Positions 37,452-48,847 of a stretch of DNA of 64,000 nucleotides are shown here, one piece after another (position 1 is the stretch's first letter; each line of letters opens with the position of its first letter). The position numbers were made by a program, and so were the translations under genes. The stretch lies in contig NZ_BAER01000064.1 in NCBI RefSeq assembly GCF_000315055.1, positions 51,086-115,085 on the forward strand, read 5' to 3'. The stretch comes from Paraglaciecola polaris LMG 21857. Lineage in GTDB: Bacteria > Pseudomonadota > Gammaproteobacteria > Enterobacterales > Alteromonadaceae. Below the pieces are notes generated by a model. It saw only the letters and a list, made by a program, of their open reading frames with translations, had not been told where the DNA came from and ran no database searches.

Positions 37452-38570
37452 ATGTTTGCAGAATCACCCATCAAGCGCAGAGTATCAACCAGAATTAATG
37501 TGGGTAAGGTTCCTATTGGCGGCGGAGCACCGATAGCGGTGCAGTCTATGACCAATACCCCCACTACAGATGTGGATGCGACCGTTGCGCAAATTAAACG
37601 TATTGTCGCAGTTGGCGGTGAAATTGTCCGTGTATCCGTACCCACTATGGACGCTGCCGAAGCGTTTAAACTAATCAAACAGCAAGTTGATGTCCCCTTA
37701 ATTGCTGACATCCATTTCGATTATCGCATTGCCTTAAAAGTAGCGGAGTACGGTGTTGACTGCTTGCGTATTAATCCGGGAAATATTGGTAGCATGGACC
37801 GTGTGCGTTCTGTGGTTGATTGTGCTCGTGATTACGGCATCCCAATTCGTATCGGTGTGAATGGTGGCTCATTAGAGAAAGATATTCAGGAAAAATACGG
37901 TGAGCCAACACCGGAAGCTCTGGTCGAGTCGGCGATGCGTCACGTAGACATTTTGGATAAATTAAATTTTGACCAATTCAAAGTCAGTGTTAAAGCCTCC
38001 GATGTGTTTTTGGCCGTGGGGGCTTACCGGGCGCTTGCTAAAAAAATTGACCAGCCGCTGCATTTAGGTATTACCGAAGCCGGTGGCTTTCGTGCTGGTG
38101 CGGTAAAAAGTGCCGTGGGTCTAGGAATGTTGTTAGCTGAAGGCATTGGCGACACCATTCGTATTTCACTCGCCGCAGATCCTGTTGAGGAAATCAAAGT
38201 CGGTTTCGACATTTTGAAATCACTGCGTATTCGTTCTAGGGGCATCAATTTTATCGCTTGTCCTAGCTGTTCTCGGCAAGAGTTTGATGTCATTAGTACA
38301 GTCAATGCACTGGAAAGCCGCTTAGAAGATCTATTAACCCCGATGGATGTCTCTATCATTGGCTGCGTGGTGAATGGGCCAGGGGAAGCCGAAGTCTCAG
38401 ATTTAGGCTTAACCGGTGCGCGTAATATGAGTGGTTATTATGTTGATGGTAAACGCCAAAAAGAGCGTTTATCCAATGACGATTTAGTCGACCAGCTTGA
38501 AAAACGCATACGTGCTAAAGCTGCATTGCTTGATAGCAGTAAAAAAATTGACGTAAAACAGCTAGGTTAA
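37452..38570 (+). CDS. ispG: 4-hydroxy-3-methylbut-2-enyl diphosphate synthase
   Basis: Iron-sulfur enzyme of the MEP isoprenoid pathway. The cluster ligands are Cys270, Cys273 and Cys305 (CPSC and [10 protein letters not shown]), the same numbers as in E. coli, and 372 residues equals its length. GTTAGGAAAG precedes ATG 37452. Confidence 0.97.
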   Translation: MFAESPIKRRVSTRINVGKVPIGGGAPIAVQSMTNTPTTDVDATVAQIKRIVAVGGEIVRVSVPTMDAAEAFKLIKQQVDVPLIADIHFDYRIALKVAEYGVDCLRINPGNIGSMDRVRSVVDCARDYGIPIRIGVNGGSLEKDIQEKYGEPTPEALVESAMRHVDILDKLNFDQFKVSVKASDVFLAVGAYRALAKKIDQPLHLGITEAGGFRAGAVKSAVGLGMLLAEGIGDTIRISLAADPVEEIKVGFDILKSLRIRSRGINFIACPSCSRQEFDVISTVNALESRLEDLLTPMDVSIIGCVVNGPGEAEVSDLGLTGARNMSGYYVDGKRQKERLSNDDLVDQLEKRIRAKAALLDSSKKIDVKQLG

Positions 38571-38613
38571 GGGTTAACCTGAGCAAAAAAGCACAATTAA
38601 GCGGTGTCTTCGT

Positions 38614-38642
38614 TTTACGTTTACCGTCAACGCCCCTATAAT
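38614..38642 (+). promoter_or_regulatory. promoter of hisS
   Basis: TTTACG, 17 bases, TATAAT at 38637-38642, 43 bases before the hisS GTG. The -10 lies in the loop of the hairpin at 38632-38649. Confidence 0.6.
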
Positions 38643-38653
38643 ACGGGGCTTTT
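38632..38653 (+). terminator. hairpin between ispG and hisS, possible terminator
   Basis: GCCCC and GGGGC enclose TATAATAC and are followed by TTTT. The stem is short but GC-only. It would end ispG transcripts while its loop carries the hisS -10 box. Confidence 0.5.
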
Positions 38654-38684
38654 AAATCGTATCTAGTCAAAGAGAATTTCTTTA

Positions 38685-39965
38685 GTGTCTAAACAAATAC
38701 AGGCAATACGAGGCATGAATGATTGCCTTCCTGAACAGTCAGGCTTATGGCAATGGGCTGAAAATGCGATCCGTCAAGTTGTTGCCAGTTATGGTTATCA
38801 AGAGATCCGCACGCCAATCGTTGAAAGTACTGATCTCTTTAAACGATCTATTGGTGAAGTGACCGATATTGTTGAAAAAGAAATGTACACGTTTGCCGAT
38901 CGTAACGACGATAGTTTAACGTTGCGCCCCGAAGGTACAGCAAGTGTCGTGCGAGCGGGTAATGAACATGGTTTACTTTATAATCAGCAACAGCGTCTAT
39001 GGTACTTGGGACCGATGTTTCGCTACGAACGTCCGCAGAAAGGACGGTATCGTCAATTCCATCAGTTCGGTGTCGAAGTGTTCGGGTTAGCTGGCCCAGA
39101 TATTGATGCTGAAGTGATCGCCCTTAGTGCGCGTTTATGGAAGAAGTTTGGCATTGCAGAACAGGTCACACTGGAACTCAATTCATTAGGGTCTAACCAA
39201 GCGCGAGAAACTTATCGCCAAGCATTGGTCGAGTATTTGTTGGCCAGAAAAGAACATTTAGATGAAGACAGTTTACGCCGTCTTGAAAGCAATCCTCTGC
39301 GTGTGTTGGATAGTAAGAATCCTCAAGTGCAAGCCGCTATAACCGATGCGCCTAGTTTATTAGATTACTTAGATGCTGAATCTAAAGAACATTTTGACGC
39401 TTTGTGTGAACGTTTAGACGCCTTAGGTATCCAATACCGAGTTAATCCGAGATTGGTACGAGGATTAGACTATTACAACCGTACAGTATTTGAATGGGTA
39501 ACCGATAGTTTAGGCGCCCAAGGTACTGTGTGTGCTGGCGGTCGATATGACGGTCTGGTCGAACAATTGGGTGGTAAAGCGACCCAAGGCGTTGGTTTTG
39601 CTATTGGTATGGAACGCTTGGTATTAATGCTTCAAGCTTGTGGTGCAGAGGAATTCGTTGCTGCACCTGTTGATGTGTATATCACTGCTATGGGAGACGA
39701 CGTTGAGCTTTACGCACTTAACATTGCAGAAAGTTTGCGTGACGCCATGCCAACCCTTAGAGTACAAACCCATTTTGGTGGCGGCAACTTTAAGAAGCAG
39801 ATGAAGCGTGCGGATAAAAGTGTTGCTCGTGTTGCCTTGGTATTAGGCGAGACTGAAAAAAACGATGAACTGGTAAGTATTAAATTTTTACGTGAAGATA
39901 AACCGCAAATTCAGATTGCTCGCTCTGCGCTGGTATCTACATTAGCTGAGCTATTTTCACTTTAA
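38685..39965 (+). CDS. hisS: histidyl-tRNA synthetase
   Basis: Class II aminoacyl-tRNA synthetase. Motif 1 and 2 regions ([46 protein letters not shown]) and the histidine-specific [13 protein letters not shown] and [15 protein letters not shown] are intact, with the anticodon-binding domain after residue 325. 426 residues (E. coli 424). The start is GTG at 38685. Confidence 0.97.
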   Translation: MSKQIQAIRGMNDCLPEQSGLWQWAENAIRQVVASYGYQEIRTPIVESTDLFKRSIGEVTDIVEKEMYTFADRNDDSLTLRPEGTASVVRAGNEHGLLYNQQQRLWYLGPMFRYERPQKGRYRQFHQFGVEVFGLAGPDIDAEVIALSARLWKKFGIAEQVTLELNSLGSNQARETYRQALVEYLLARKEHLDEDSLRRLESNPLRVLDSKNPQVQAAITDAPSLLDYLDAESKEHFDALCERLDALGIQYRVNPRLVRGLDYYNRTVFEWVTDSLGAQGTVCAGGRYDGLVEQLGGKATQGVGFAIGMERLVLMLQACGAEEFVAAPVDVYITAMGDDVELYALNIAESLRDAMPTLRVQTHFGGGNFKKQMKRADKSVARVALVLGETEKNDELVSIKFLREDKPQIQIARSALVSTLAELFSL

Positions 39966-40033
39966 TATGTGTTTGAACAGATAAATAGTCACTGCTTGAT
40001 TTTGAGGCAGTGCTGCAGTCAGAGGAAGTTGCG

Positions 40034-40657
40034 ATGGAACATTACGAAACAGAAGAACAACAAGTTGAAGCGATAAAGCGATTTTGGAAAGAGAACGGCA
40101 CCGCGGTTATTGTTGGTGCTGTGCTCGGTTTAGGAGGCTTGTGGGGATGGCGTTATTATAACGATGAACAAATTGCCTCCAAAGAACAAGCGTCCGTTGC
40201 GTTTGAAACACAAACTGCATCGCTGCAAGCACAAGATGCAAGCTTCGGTCAGGCCAAGCAGTACATTGATGAGAATAGTGATAGTGGTTATGCCCTCTTA
40301 ATGGCCTTTCAACTTGCACAACAAGCGATTGACCGTAAAGATTTAACTGAAGCGGAAAAACAACTTTCTTTTGCCGCACAAAATAGCGACAGCGAGGCGG
40401 TAAAAGCCCTTGCTAATTTACGCTTGGCTCGCGTGCAGCTAGCGTTAGAGCAACCTGATAAGGCCCTAACCAGCATAGATAAAGTGACTGCCACAGCGTT
40501 TAGTGCCCAGCAACAAGAAATCAAAGGCGATATTTACGTTAACCAGAAAATGTTTGATAAAGCACGCAGCGCATACAGCGCGGCTCTAGCCGCTAATGGC
40601 GCAAACAATATAGTGAAAATGAAACTCGACAATTTAGCACTTGCAGCCAATGGGTAA
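40034..40657 (+). CDS. yfgM: YfgM family ancillary SecYEG subunit
   Basis: Bitopic inner-membrane protein: short cytoplasmic N terminus (MEHYETEEQQVEAIKRFW), one helix (AVIVGAVLGLGGLWGWRYY, about residues 24-42) and a periplasmic TPR-like region. In E. coli it works with PpiD at the translocon and also binds the Rcs regulator RcsB. ATG 40034 is served by GAGGAAG 5 bases upstream; the frame is open to 40010. 207 residues. Its end lies 10 bp before bamB. Confidence 0.9.
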   Translation: MEHYETEEQQVEAIKRFWKENGTAVIVGAVLGLGGLWGWRYYNDEQIASKEQASVAFETQTASLQAQDASFGQAKQYIDENSDSGYALLMAFQLAQQAIDRKDLTEAEKQLSFAAQNSDSEAVKALANLRLARVQLALEQPDKALTSIDKVTATAFSAQQQEIKGDIYVNQKMFDKARSAYSAALAANGANNIVKMKLDNLALAANG

Positions 40658-40667
40658 GGATCGAAAC

Positions 40668-41897
40668 GTGAAGAAAGCATTACTGCCATTGCTACTTATC
40701 AGCACCTTTGGTTTATCAGCATGTAGCACTATTTCAGGTTGGTTTACTGATGATGAAGAATTAGAAATTCGTGTTCTCAAACCAATTGACTCTGAATTTA
40801 CGCCAACCACGTTATGGGATACCGAGTTAGGCGATGGCATTGATCATTACTTTTCTCGCTTAAAACCAGCGGTTGCCTATGACATGGTATTCGCGGCTAA
40901 TCGCCAGGGAAAAGTAGCTGCTTACAACCAAGATAATGGCAAAGAAATTTGGCATAAAAATTACGCTGTTTTCAACAACGAAGGCTTCACTTCCAGTATT
41001 ACTAACTTATGGGCAAGTGGCGCGTCTGCTAAAATTGCAGGTGGTTTAGCCGTAGCCTATGAAACGCTATTCTTTGGTACCGAAAATGGTGATGTAACGG
41101 CACTTGATGTACACACTGGTGAGCAAAAGTGGTCAGTAAAAGTTAAAGGCGAAGTACTTGCTTCGCCTGCGATTGACGAAGGTGTTGTCGTGATTAATAC
41201 CGGCTCAGGTTTAATGTTCGGGTTAAATGCAGAAACAGGCGAGCAAGTTTGGTCTTATGAGTCTGATGTACCGCCTCTGTCATTGCGCGGCATCGCCGCA
41301 CCTGTTGCGGCAAATGGTGGCGCTATCGTTGGTACAGCTTCTGGTAAGTTGGCAGTGAATATTTTAGCGACAGGCCAAACGGCGTGGGAGCAACCTATCG
41401 GCTCTGCAACTGGCGCAACTGAGCTTGATCGTATTGTTGATATTGATAGTAAGCCTTTGGTGGCAGGTGGCGTGATTTACGTCATTTCATTCGACGGCAG
41501 TCTTGCGTCGGTTGAACTGCGAAGTGGACGTGTTATCTGGAAGCGTGAATACAAATCATATCGCCGTTTAACTCAAGCGGGAAATACCTTGTTTGTCGTC
41601 GACGCTAACAGCAATGTTTACGCACTTGACGCGCGAAATGGCATTGAAATGTGGAGCCAAGGTGCGTTAAAGCAGCGCTTATTGACGGCCGCTGAGCCTG
41701 TCGGTGATTACTTGGTAGCGGGCGATAAATGGGGGTTTTTACATTTTTTCAACCAAGCTGACGGTAAGATTGTAGCGCGACTTGATGTGGGTGGAGATGA
41801 CGAAGATGAGAGTATTTATAGCGCACCAGTGGTTGATGGCAAGATGCTGTATACTCAGACTCGCGATGGTAAGTTAGTGGCGATTCAGGTCCCTTAG
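40668..41897 (+). CDS. bamB: outer-membrane protein assembly factor BamB
   Basis: Lipoprotein of the BAM complex folded as an eight-bladed propeller. The lipobox LSACS gives a lipidated Cys near residue 17, and PQQ-like repeats run through the protein (DVHTGEQKWSVKVKGEVLAS, NAETGEQVWSYES, ELRSGRVIWKRE, DARNGIEMWSQG). The start is GTG 40668, seven bases after TAAGGA; an ATG at 40650 would lengthen the signal peptide by six residues. 409 residues. Follows yfgM and precedes der, as in E. coli. Confidence 0.93.
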   Translation: MKKALLPLLLISTFGLSACSTISGWFTDDEELEIRVLKPIDSEFTPTTLWDTELGDGIDHYFSRLKPAVAYDMVFAANRQGKVAAYNQDNGKEIWHKNYAVFNNEGFTSSITNLWASGASAKIAGGLAVAYETLFFGTENGDVTALDVHTGEQKWSVKVKGEVLASPAIDEGVVVINTGSGLMFGLNAETGEQVWSYESDVPPLSLRGIAAPVAANGGAIVGTASGKLAVNILATGQTAWEQPIGSATGATELDRIVDIDSKPLVAGGVIYVISFDGSLASVELRSGRVIWKREYKSYRRLTQAGNTLFVVDANSNVYALDARNGIEMWSQGALKQRLLTAAEPVGDYLVAGDKWGFLHFFNQADGKIVARLDVGGDDEDESIYSAPVVDGKMLYTQTRDGKLVAIQVP

Positions 41898-41936
41898 TTA
41901 CCCTTTAGTTGGCGTGTGCCACTATAATAATTTTAT

Positions 41937-41969
41937 CGGCTCAGGTGTTTCCTGAGCCGTTTGCGTTTT
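41937..41969 (+). terminator. hairpin between bamB and der
   Basis: CGGCTCAGG and CCTGAGCCG form a perfect 9-bp stem with a five-base loop and a broken T-run (TTTGCGTTTT). Probably a partial terminator or attenuator before der. Confidence 0.6.
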
Positions 41970-41983
41970 AAGGATTGTGAAAT

Positions 41984-43432
41984 ATGTTACCCGTTGTTGC
42001 CCTAGTTGGCCGCCCTAATGTGGGTAAATCCACGTTGTTTAATCGCCTAACGCGTACTCGAGATGCGTTGGTCGCTGATTTCCCTGGATTAACCCGGGAC
42101 CGTAAATACGGTCAGGCTAATTACGAAGGACTACAGTTCATTGTGGTCGATACTGGCGGCATCAGTGGTGACGAAAAAGGCATCGATGTAGCAATGGCTC
42201 AACAATCGCTAATGGCGATTGATGAAGCGGATGTGGTGTTATTTTTAGTCGACGCCCGGGCTGGGCTGACCGCTGCAGATCAAGGCATTGCCGAGCATCT
42301 ACGTAAGCAAAATAAGTCAGTTTACGTTGTGGCGAATAAAGTCGACGGTATTGATGGTGATAGCGAAAGTGCGGATTTCTTTGCGTTAGGGTTAGGGGAT
42401 GTTAGCCAAATTGCAGCGGCCCATGGTCGAGGCGTAACACAATTACTGACACATACCTTAATGCCACTATCTGAACAGTTCCCTGATATGCAGGTTCCTG
42501 AAGACGAAGGGGTTGACCAAGAGCTGGACGCTGAAAAGCAACTAGAAAAATTACTTGCGTCACCCATCAAGCTAGCAATCGTTGGCAAGCCGAACGTAGG
42601 TAAGTCAACACTGACCAACCGTATCCTCGGTGAAGAGCGGGTAGTGGTGTACGACCAACCTGGCACCACACGAGATAGTGTATTTATTCCCATGGAACGT
42701 GACGGGCGAGAATATGTACTGATTGACACCGCAGGTGTTCGCCGACGTCGTAACATTTCCGAAGCAGTAGAGAAGTTTTCTATCGTAAAAACGTTGCAAG
42801 CAATTGAAGAAGCCAACGTGGTACTGCTCATTATTGACGCCCAAGAAGGCGTGACAGATCAAGACTTAAGTTTATTGGGCTTTGTGCTAAATTCCGGCAG
42901 ATCACTCGTGGTGGCTGTGAATAAATGGGATGGTTTAGCCAAGGACGTCAAAGAAGAGATTAAGCGCGAATTGGACAGACGTTTAGGTTTTATTGATTTT
43001 GCCCGTTTGCATTTTATATCCGCTTTGCATGGCACAAATGTGGGGCATTTGTTTGAGTCGGTGCAAGAAGCATACAATAGTGCGACTAAACGAATTAATA
43101 CCTCAATGCTAACGCGTATCATGGATATGGCACAAGCAGATCATCAGCCGCCTGTTGTGCGCGGTCGTCGGGTGAAAATGAAATACGCTCATGCCGGTGG
43201 TTATAATCCTCCGATCATTGTTATCCATGGTAATCAGGTTAAAGATTTACCTGATTCTTATAAGCGCTACATGATGAATTACTTCCGCAAGTCACTCAAA
43301 GTGATGGGTACGCCGATAAAAGTAGAATTCCGTGAAGGGGCAAACCCTTATGAGAGCGATAAAAATGTTATGAACGACTCTCAACGGCGTAAACGTAAAT
43401 TGTTAATGCGAATGCACAAAAACAATAAATAG
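41984..43432 (+). CDS. der: ribosome-assembly GTPase Der (EngA)
   Basis: Protein with two tandem GTPase domains for 50S assembly. G1 motifs GRPNVGKS (residue 9) and GKPNVGKS (near residue 200), DTGG and DTAG switch motifs and two NKxD motifs (NKVD, NKWD) are present; a C-terminal KH-like domain follows ([21 protein letters not shown] minus its last residues). 482 residues (E. coli 490). Confidence 0.97.
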   Translation: MLPVVALVGRPNVGKSTLFNRLTRTRDALVADFPGLTRDRKYGQANYEGLQFIVVDTGGISGDEKGIDVAMAQQSLMAIDEADVVLFLVDARAGLTAADQGIAEHLRKQNKSVYVVANKVDGIDGDSESADFFALGLGDVSQIAAAHGRGVTQLLTHTLMPLSEQFPDMQVPEDEGVDQELDAEKQLEKLLASPIKLAIVGKPNVGKSTLTNRILGEERVVVYDQPGTTRDSVFIPMERDGREYVLIDTAGVRRRRNISEAVEKFSIVKTLQAIEEANVVLLIIDAQEGVTDQDLSLLGFVLNSGRSLVVAVNKWDGLAKDVKEEIKRELDRRLGFIDFARLHFISALHGTNVGHLFESVQEAYNSATKRINTSMLTRIMDMAQADHQPPVVRGRRVKMKYAHAGGYNPPIIVIHGNQVKDLPDSYKRYMMNYFRKSLKVMGTPIKVEFREGANPYESDKNVMNDSQRRKRKLLMRMHKNNK

Positions 43433-43471
43433 TTAGCGAATTTGCCATGTAAGGTATGTATTGCCTTTAAG

Positions 43472-43513
43472 AAAAAGCCCTTTAATCATTTTTTGTGATT
43501 AAAGGGCTTTTGT
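43472..43513. terminator. bidirectional terminator between der and xseA
   Basis: AAAAGCCCTTTAATCA and TGATTAAAGGGCTTTT form a 16-bp stem with a T-rich loop, flanked by A-run and T-run; it serves both convergent genes. Confidence 0.85.
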
Positions 43514-43547
43514 ATAGTTAGCGTTACGCACCCAGGTATTTAACCGG

Positions 43548-44882
43548 TTAAATAACCGTGCTTTTAGCCTCACCGTCCTCAAAACGAGTGGTGATTACAT
43601 CGCCTTTCGCTAACTCCACACGACTTTTGACTACATCTTTGTCTTTAAATGTAATGCTGTAACCTCGGGCTAGTGTCGCCAAAGGACTGACGGTATCGAG
43701 CAAATGACTGCTATTTGCTAGCTGTTGTTGGCGTTGCTCAAAAGCACTTAGCCATGCTTTTTCTAAGCGTTGGGACAACAAACTGTGATGACGCTGTTGC
43801 TCAGTCAATAACTTACGAGGGGAGAATTGCTGTAGCTTCGCGACACGGGTCTCATTGGCCTGCTTGGCCCACATGAGCCGTGTCGTAATGTTATGGGATA
43901 TGGCAGTGAGCTGGTTGTCTACTCGTTGCATGTATTGGCGTAATTGATTACGAGGGTGGTAGCCATTAAGTTCTTGCGTGAGAGACAGCTGTTGGTATTG
44001 AAATTCTTTGATACGTGTTTTTGTGCTTTTAAATAACCTATCGCGCTTGGCCGTTAATGTGCTGAGCATCTCTATTTGTGACTGACTCACCAATTCGGCC
44101 GCAGCCGATGGAGTAGGGGCGCGCAAATCAGCAACAAAGTCTGCTATGGTAATGTCCACTTCGTGTCCAACAGCACTAACGATAGGGAGTACGCTGTAAT
44201 GAATAGCCCAAGCGACGTTCTCTTCATTAAAACACCACAGATCTTCTAATGAGCCGCCTCCACGTCCAACTATTAAGACATCAACCTCGCGACGCTGATT
44301 AGCGATTTCAATGGCGCGGCATATCTGTTGACTGGCACTGATACCCTGTACTTGGGTAGGATAAATAACCACTTCAACCGATGGATTACGCCGCTTCAAT
44401 ACGGTGAGTATATCGTGCAGCGCTGCACCTGTAGCTGATGTGATGACGCCAATACGAGCAATATTTAGCGGCAACGCTTGTTTGTTCTCGTTTGCGAATA
44501 AGCCTTGCGCGGACAATGTACGTTTGAGTTCTTCAAATTGACGTTTAAGTTGACCTTCACCCTCAGGTTCTAGATGCTCCACGACAAGTTGGTAGTCGCC
44601 TCTGGGTTCATAAATACTCAAATTGGCTCGCACTAAGACTTTGTCCCCTTCTTTGGGACGTATGTTGACTTTGCGGTTGGCGCCTTTGAACATGGCACTT
44701 TTAATTTGTGCGCGATTATCCTTGAGGGTGAAATACCAATGTCCGGAGCTGGCAGCGATGAAATTTGAGATTTCAGCGCTGAGCCACACTTGACCAATTT
44801 CTGATTCCAGAATCGAACGCGCCAAGTGATTAAGTTTGCTAACGGTGAAAATATTTCGGTTTGCAGGTGATGCATTAAACAT
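43548..44882 (-). CDS. xseA: exodeoxyribonuclease VII large subunit
   Basis: Catalytic subunit of a single-strand exonuclease. An N-terminal OB fold (VWLSAEISNFIAASSGHWYF) is followed by the catalytic core with GVITSATGAALHDIL and VGRGGGSLEDLWCFNEE minus its last residues, then long coiled coils and a C-terminal segment. 444 residues from ATG 44882, where the family starts; the frame is open 225 bases further upstream, across guaB. Divergent from guaB across 103 bp, as in many gammaproteobacteria. Confidence 0.95.
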   Translation of the reverse strand: MFNASPANRNIFTVSKLNHLARSILESEIGQVWLSAEISNFIAASSGHWYFTLKDNRAQIKSAMFKGANRKVNIRPKEGDKVLVRANLSIYEPRGDYQLVVEHLEPEGEGQLKRQFEELKRTLSAQGLFANENKQALPLNIARIGVITSATGAALHDILTVLKRRNPSVEVVIYPTQVQGISASQQICRAIEIANQRREVDVLIVGRGGGSLEDLWCFNEENVAWAIHYSVLPIVSAVGHEVDITIADFVADLRAPTPSAAAELVSQSQIEMLSTLTAKRDRLFKSTKTRIKEFQYQQLSLTQELNGYHPRNQLRQYMQRVDNQLTAISHNITTRLMWAKQANETRVAKLQQFSPRKLLTEQQRHHSLLSQRLEKAWLSAFEQRQQQLANSSHLLDTVSPLATLARGYSITFKDKDVVKSRVELAKGDVITTRFEDGEAKSTVI

Positions 44883-44985
44883 AAAGCACAAAATCTTAAA
44901 TAAATAATAGGAATGGAGTTTACCTGATAAGGTAAAGCGTCTACAATTGCGCCGCAATAAAAACCCATTTAACAGGTGTTGTTGC

Positions 44986-46455
44986 ATGTTACGGATCGCT
45001 AAAGAAGCTCTTACGTTTGATGATGTGTTGTTAGTGCCCGGGCACTCAACCGTTCTCCCCCATACCGCTAATCTGAATACCAGATTAACTCGCGGTGTTA
45101 CCCTCAATATTCCCCTTATTTCTGCTGCTATGGATACTGTATCTGAAGCACGTCTCGCTATTGCGTTGGCGCAAGAAGGTGGTATCGGCTTTATTCATAA
45201 AAATATGCCAGCAGAAGTACAAGCTGACCATGTTCGTATGGTGAAAAAATACGAAAGTGGTGTGGTGTCAGACCCAGTTACGGTTTCACCTCATGCGACC
45301 ATTGGCGAAATTAACGCCTTGAGCAAGCATCATGGCTTTTCTGGCTTCCCGGTTGTGGATAAAGACAATGCGTTAGTGGGTATTGTGACTGGCCGCGACT
45401 TACGATTTGAAAATCGCCTTGATCAGCCGATTTCGTCCGTGATGACACGTAAAGATGATTTGGTTACTGTCAAAGCCGGTGCGCATTCAGATCAAGTGTT
45501 AGAACTGATGCATGAACATCGCATTGAAAAAATTCTGGTGGTTAATGATGCGTTCAGGCTAACCGGTTTGATCACAGTTAAAGATTTTCAAAAAGCGGAA
45601 AGTAAACCCAACGCCTGTAAAGACGAGCTAGGCCGTCTGCGCGTTGGCGCAGCGGTAAGCGTTGGTGCTGGAACTGATGAGCGTATAAAATTACTGATTG
45701 AAGCGGGCGTGGACGTTCTATTGATTGATACGTCCCACGGTCACTCGCAAGGCGTTATCGACAGAGTGAAAAAAGTACGCGCTGATTATCCCGATGTTCA
45801 GTTAATTGCTGGTAACGTCGCTACAGGCGATGGCGCAAAAGCCCTCGCTGATGCAGGCGTTGATGCGGTCAAAGTCGGTATCGGCCCAGGCTCTATTTGT
45901 ACCACGCGTATCGTAACAGGTTGCGGTGTGCCGCAAATTACTGCGGTATCTGATGCTGTTGAAGCATTAGAAGGTACAGGTGTACCGGTTATCGCTGATG
46001 GCGGTATTCGTTTTTCTGGTGATATTGCGAAAGCTATCGCTGCTGGCGCCAGCTCCGTTATGGTCGGCAGCATGTTAGCGGGTACTGAAGAAGCACCTGG
46101 TGAAGTTGAGTTATACCAAGGCCGTTATTATAAATCTTATCGCGGTATGGGTTCACTGGGCGCGATGGATCAAAATAATGGTTCCTCTGACCGTTATTTC
46201 CAGGACAGTAACAGTGCTGAAAAATTGGTACCTGAAGGCATTGAGGGTCGCGTGGCATATAAAGGACCTATTTCTACCATTATTCATCAACAAATGGGCG
46301 GATTACGCTCAGCAATGGGCTTGACTGGCTCGGCTACCATTGACGATCTGCGCACTAAAGCAATGTTCGTTAAAGTGACGGCAGCCGGCATGGGTGAATC
46401 TCATGTACACGACGTGAGTATTACTAAAGAAGCGCCAAACTACCGCTTAGGATAA
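44986..46455 (+). CDS. guaB: inosine-5'-monophosphate dehydrogenase
   Basis: Oxidises IMP to XMP, the entry to GMP synthesis. The catalytic Cys305 lies in GPGSICTT, the same number as in E. coli. Two CBS domains (about residues 93-205) interrupt the TIM barrel, and the flap contains GYFQD-like DRYFQD. 489 residues. ATG 44986 aligns with the family start ([16 protein letters not shown]); the frame is open upstream to 44947. guaA follows after a terminator. Confidence 0.97.
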   Translation: MLRIAKEALTFDDVLLVPGHSTVLPHTANLNTRLTRGVTLNIPLISAAMDTVSEARLAIALAQEGGIGFIHKNMPAEVQADHVRMVKKYESGVVSDPVTVSPHATIGEINALSKHHGFSGFPVVDKDNALVGIVTGRDLRFENRLDQPISSVMTRKDDLVTVKAGAHSDQVLELMHEHRIEKILVVNDAFRLTGLITVKDFQKAESKPNACKDELGRLRVGAAVSVGAGTDERIKLLIEAGVDVLLIDTSHGHSQGVIDRVKKVRADYPDVQLIAGNVATGDGAKALADAGVDAVKVGIGPGSICTTRIVTGCGVPQITAVSDAVEALEGTGVPVIADGGIRFSGDIAKAIAAGASSVMVGSMLAGTEEAPGEVELYQGRYYKSYRGMGSLGAMDQNNGSSDRYFQDSNSAEKLVPEGIEGRVAYKGPISTIIHQQMGGLRSAMGLTGSATIDDLRTKAMFVKVTAAGMGESHVHDVSITKEAPNYRLG

Positions 46456-46474
46456 TTATCCATATCGACTATTG

Positions 46475-46501
46475 GGCTGGTTATTAACCAGCCTTTTTTT
46501 A
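46475..46501 (+). terminator. hairpin between guaB and guaA
   Basis: GGCTGG and CCAGCC around TTATTAA, followed by seven T. guaA starts only 32 bases later, so this is probably a partial terminator that sets the guaB to guaA ratio. Confidence 0.75.
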
Positions 46502-46532
46502 TCGCCATTGCGCTTTTAACACGAGTACCAAG

Positions 46533-48110
46533 ATGACAACAAATATTCATGAACAACGCATACTAATCCTCGATTTCGGCTCTCAATATACTCAACTTAT
46601 TGCACGACGGGTGCGTGAGATAGGAGTCTATTGTGAGTTATGGGCATGGGATGTTACCGAAGCGCAGATTCGTGAATTTAATCCTAATGGCATTATTTTA
46701 TCAGGTGGTCCTGAATCTGTTCACGCAAAAGACTCTCCTCGCGCGCCGCAATACGTATTTGATGCCGGGGTGCCCGTATTTGGCATTTGTTATGGTATGC
46801 AAACTATGGCTGAGCAGCTGGGCGGTGCGGTATTGGGTTCGGACATGCGAGAATTTGGTTATGCTCAGGTAGAAGTTGTCGAAAAGATGGCGTTGTTAGA
46901 CAACATTGAAGACCATGTTAGCCCCAATGGGAATGCCTTGTTAGATGTTTGGATGAGCCATGGCGATAAAGTGGCTGCTGTGCCTGAAGGCTTCATTACA
47001 GCGGCGAAAACCGATAGCTGTCCATTTGCCGCAATTGTACATCCTGAAAAGCAATTTTATGGTGTTCAGTTCCACCCCGAAGTGACCCATACTCGCCAAG
47101 GGCACCGCATGTTGTCACATTTTGTGCTCGACATTTGTAAATGTGAAAAATTGTGGACCCCCGGCGCTATCATCGAAGACGCTATCGCCCGTATGAAAAA
47201 ACAAATCGGCGACGATGAAGTTATTTTAGGCTTGTCTGGCGGGGTAGATTCCTCCGTGGTAGCCATGCTGTTGCATCGTGCGATCGGCAAACAGCTAACG
47301 TGTGTATTTGTTGATAACGGCTTACTGCGTTTGAACGAAGGCCGGCAAGTGATGGATATGTTTGGCGACCACTTTGGGCTAAACATTATCAAAATCGAAG
47401 CCGAAGAGCGCTTTTTGGCGGCTCTGGCAGGGACGGATGAACCCGAAGCCAAACGTAAAATCATTGGCCGCGTGTTTGTTGAAGTCTTTGATGAAGAATC
47501 AAAGAAACTTAAAAATGCAAAATGGTTGGCTCAAGGAACGATTTACCCTGATGTCATTGAATCTGCGGGCTCAGCAACAGGTAAAGCGCATGTCATTAAA
47601 TCTCATCACAATGTGGGTGGCTTACCCGCAGATATGTTGATGGGCTTAGTTGAACCACTTCGAGAGTTGTTTAAAGACGAAGTGCGTAAGATTGGACTTG
47701 AGTTAGGCTTGCCGTACGACATGCTATACCGCCATCCTTTCCCAGGGCCGGGCTTAGGTGTACGTGTGTTAGGTGAAGTTAAAAAAGAATATTGTGATCT
47801 ACTGCGCCGGGCAGATGCGATCTTTATCGAAGAGCTGCACAGCCACGATTTGTACAACAAAGTCAGCCAAGCATTTACGGTATTCTTGCCCGTTAAATCG
47901 GTAGGCGTGATGGGCGATGCGCGTAAATACGATTGGGTTGTATCATTACGAGCCGTTGAAACAATCGACTTTATGACCGCGCACTGGGCACACTTACCCT
48001 ATGACTTCCTAGGCAAAGTCTCCAACCGCATTATTAATGAAATCGATGGTATTTCCCGCGTGGTTTACGATATTTCAGGTAAGCCACCCGCGACGATAGA
48101 GTGGGAATAA
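46533..48110 (+). CDS. guaA: GMP synthase (glutamine-hydrolysing)
   Basis: Converts XMP to GMP. The N-terminal glutaminase has the triad Cys86 (GICYGMQ), His181 and Glu183 (HPE), numbered as in E. coli. The ATP-pyrophosphatase P-loop LSGGVDSS is near residue 231, and the C-terminal dimerisation domain ends PPATIEWE. 525 residues, identical to the E. coli length. Confidence 0.97.
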   Translation: MTTNIHEQRILILDFGSQYTQLIARRVREIGVYCELWAWDVTEAQIREFNPNGIILSGGPESVHAKDSPRAPQYVFDAGVPVFGICYGMQTMAEQLGGAVLGSDMREFGYAQVEVVEKMALLDNIEDHVSPNGNALLDVWMSHGDKVAAVPEGFITAAKTDSCPFAAIVHPEKQFYGVQFHPEVTHTRQGHRMLSHFVLDICKCEKLWTPGAIIEDAIARMKKQIGDDEVILGLSGGVDSSVVAMLLHRAIGKQLTCVFVDNGLLRLNEGRQVMDMFGDHFGLNIIKIEAEERFLAALAGTDEPEAKRKIIGRVFVEVFDEESKKLKNAKWLAQGTIYPDVIESAGSATGKAHVIKSHHNVGGLPADMLMGLVEPLRELFKDEVRKIGLELGLPYDMLYRHPFPGPGLGVRVLGEVKKEYCDLLRRADAIFIEELHSHDLYNKVSQAFTVFLPVKSVGVMGDARKYDWVVSLRAVETIDFMTAHWAHLPYDFLGKVSNRIINEIDGISRVVYDISGKPPATIEWE

Positions 48111-48129
48111 CGCATAACGCTATTTTATT

Positions 48130-48157
48130 AAGGCCAGTATTTACTGGCCTTTTTTAT
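48130..48157 (+). terminator. terminator after guaA
   Basis: AAGGCCAGTA and TACTGGCCTT with a TT loop, followed by TTTTAT. Confidence 0.8.
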
Positions 48158-48188
48158 CCGATCTTTGTCTTTTACCTTGAGAATATTT

Positions 48189-48722
48189 ATGGCGATTAAG
48201 CCGACTATTTACAAATTCAAAATTTCTTTATCCGATCTTAACCGTGATTATTACAGTGCGTTGAACCTAACGGTTGCCCAACACCCTTCTGAGACGTTAG
48301 AGCGAATGATGGCGCGTGTGTTAGCGTATTGCTTAAACGCCGATGAATTATTAAGTTTTACCAAGGGACTTAGCTCAGTTGAAGAGCCAGATATTTGGTT
48401 GCGTGGCCTAGATGACCAGCTACATTTATGGATTGATGTGGGTGAGCCGGCACAAGATAGAATCAAAAAGGCCAGTCGTATGGCTAAAAGTACCAGAGTC
48501 TATAGTTTCAACAGCAAGTCAGACACATGGTGGAGGCAAAGCCAAGCTGGTTTTGCTAATTTACCGGTGCAGGTTTTTCAGTTTTCATGGGCAGATATGC
48601 AAGCGTTGGCAAAGTTAGTGTCAAGAACTTCAGATATGTCATTTACCATTACGGGAGATTCAACCTACATTGCTGCTGACAACGGTGAGGTAGAAATAAT
48701 TTGCCGAGAACTACAGGCCTGA
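48189..48722 (+). CDS. yaeQ: YaeQ family protein
   Basis: 177-residue cytoplasmic protein of the YaeQ family, which has a PD-(D/E)xK nuclease-like fold and no settled function. Family stretches: KPTIYKFKISLSDLNRDYY at the N terminus, HPSETLERMMARVLAYCL, EPDIWLRGLDDQLHLWIDVG and RMAKSTRVYSF. ATG 48189 is the family start. It lies just after the guaA terminator and may have its own promoter there. Confidence 0.92.
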   Translation: MAIKPTIYKFKISLSDLNRDYYSALNLTVAQHPSETLERMMARVLAYCLNADELLSFTKGLSSVEEPDIWLRGLDDQLHLWIDVGEPAQDRIKKASRMAKSTRVYSFNSKSDTWWRQSQAGFANLPVQVFQFSWADMQALAKLVSRTSDMSFTITGDSTYIAADNGEVEIICRELQA

Positions 48723-48847
48723 TGTGTGGTCTGTATAATGGTTGCGAGCAGCTTTAGAGCTGATATTTATAACAAAATTAGGTTTGCTGATTGACCTGTT
48801 CACAGGCAAAATGCGTGCCCTTCATCTTTTGTGAGTAGTTTCTCTTC

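Noticed and set aside
37091..37711. A 206-residue minus-strand frame opposite rodZ and ispG
   Set aside because: Both plus-strand genes are well supported and conserved; the antisense frame is a composition shadow.
42322..42831. A 169-residue minus-strand frame inside der
   Set aside because: It lies wholly within der and mirrors its codon pattern; Ser-rich composition is typical of shadows.
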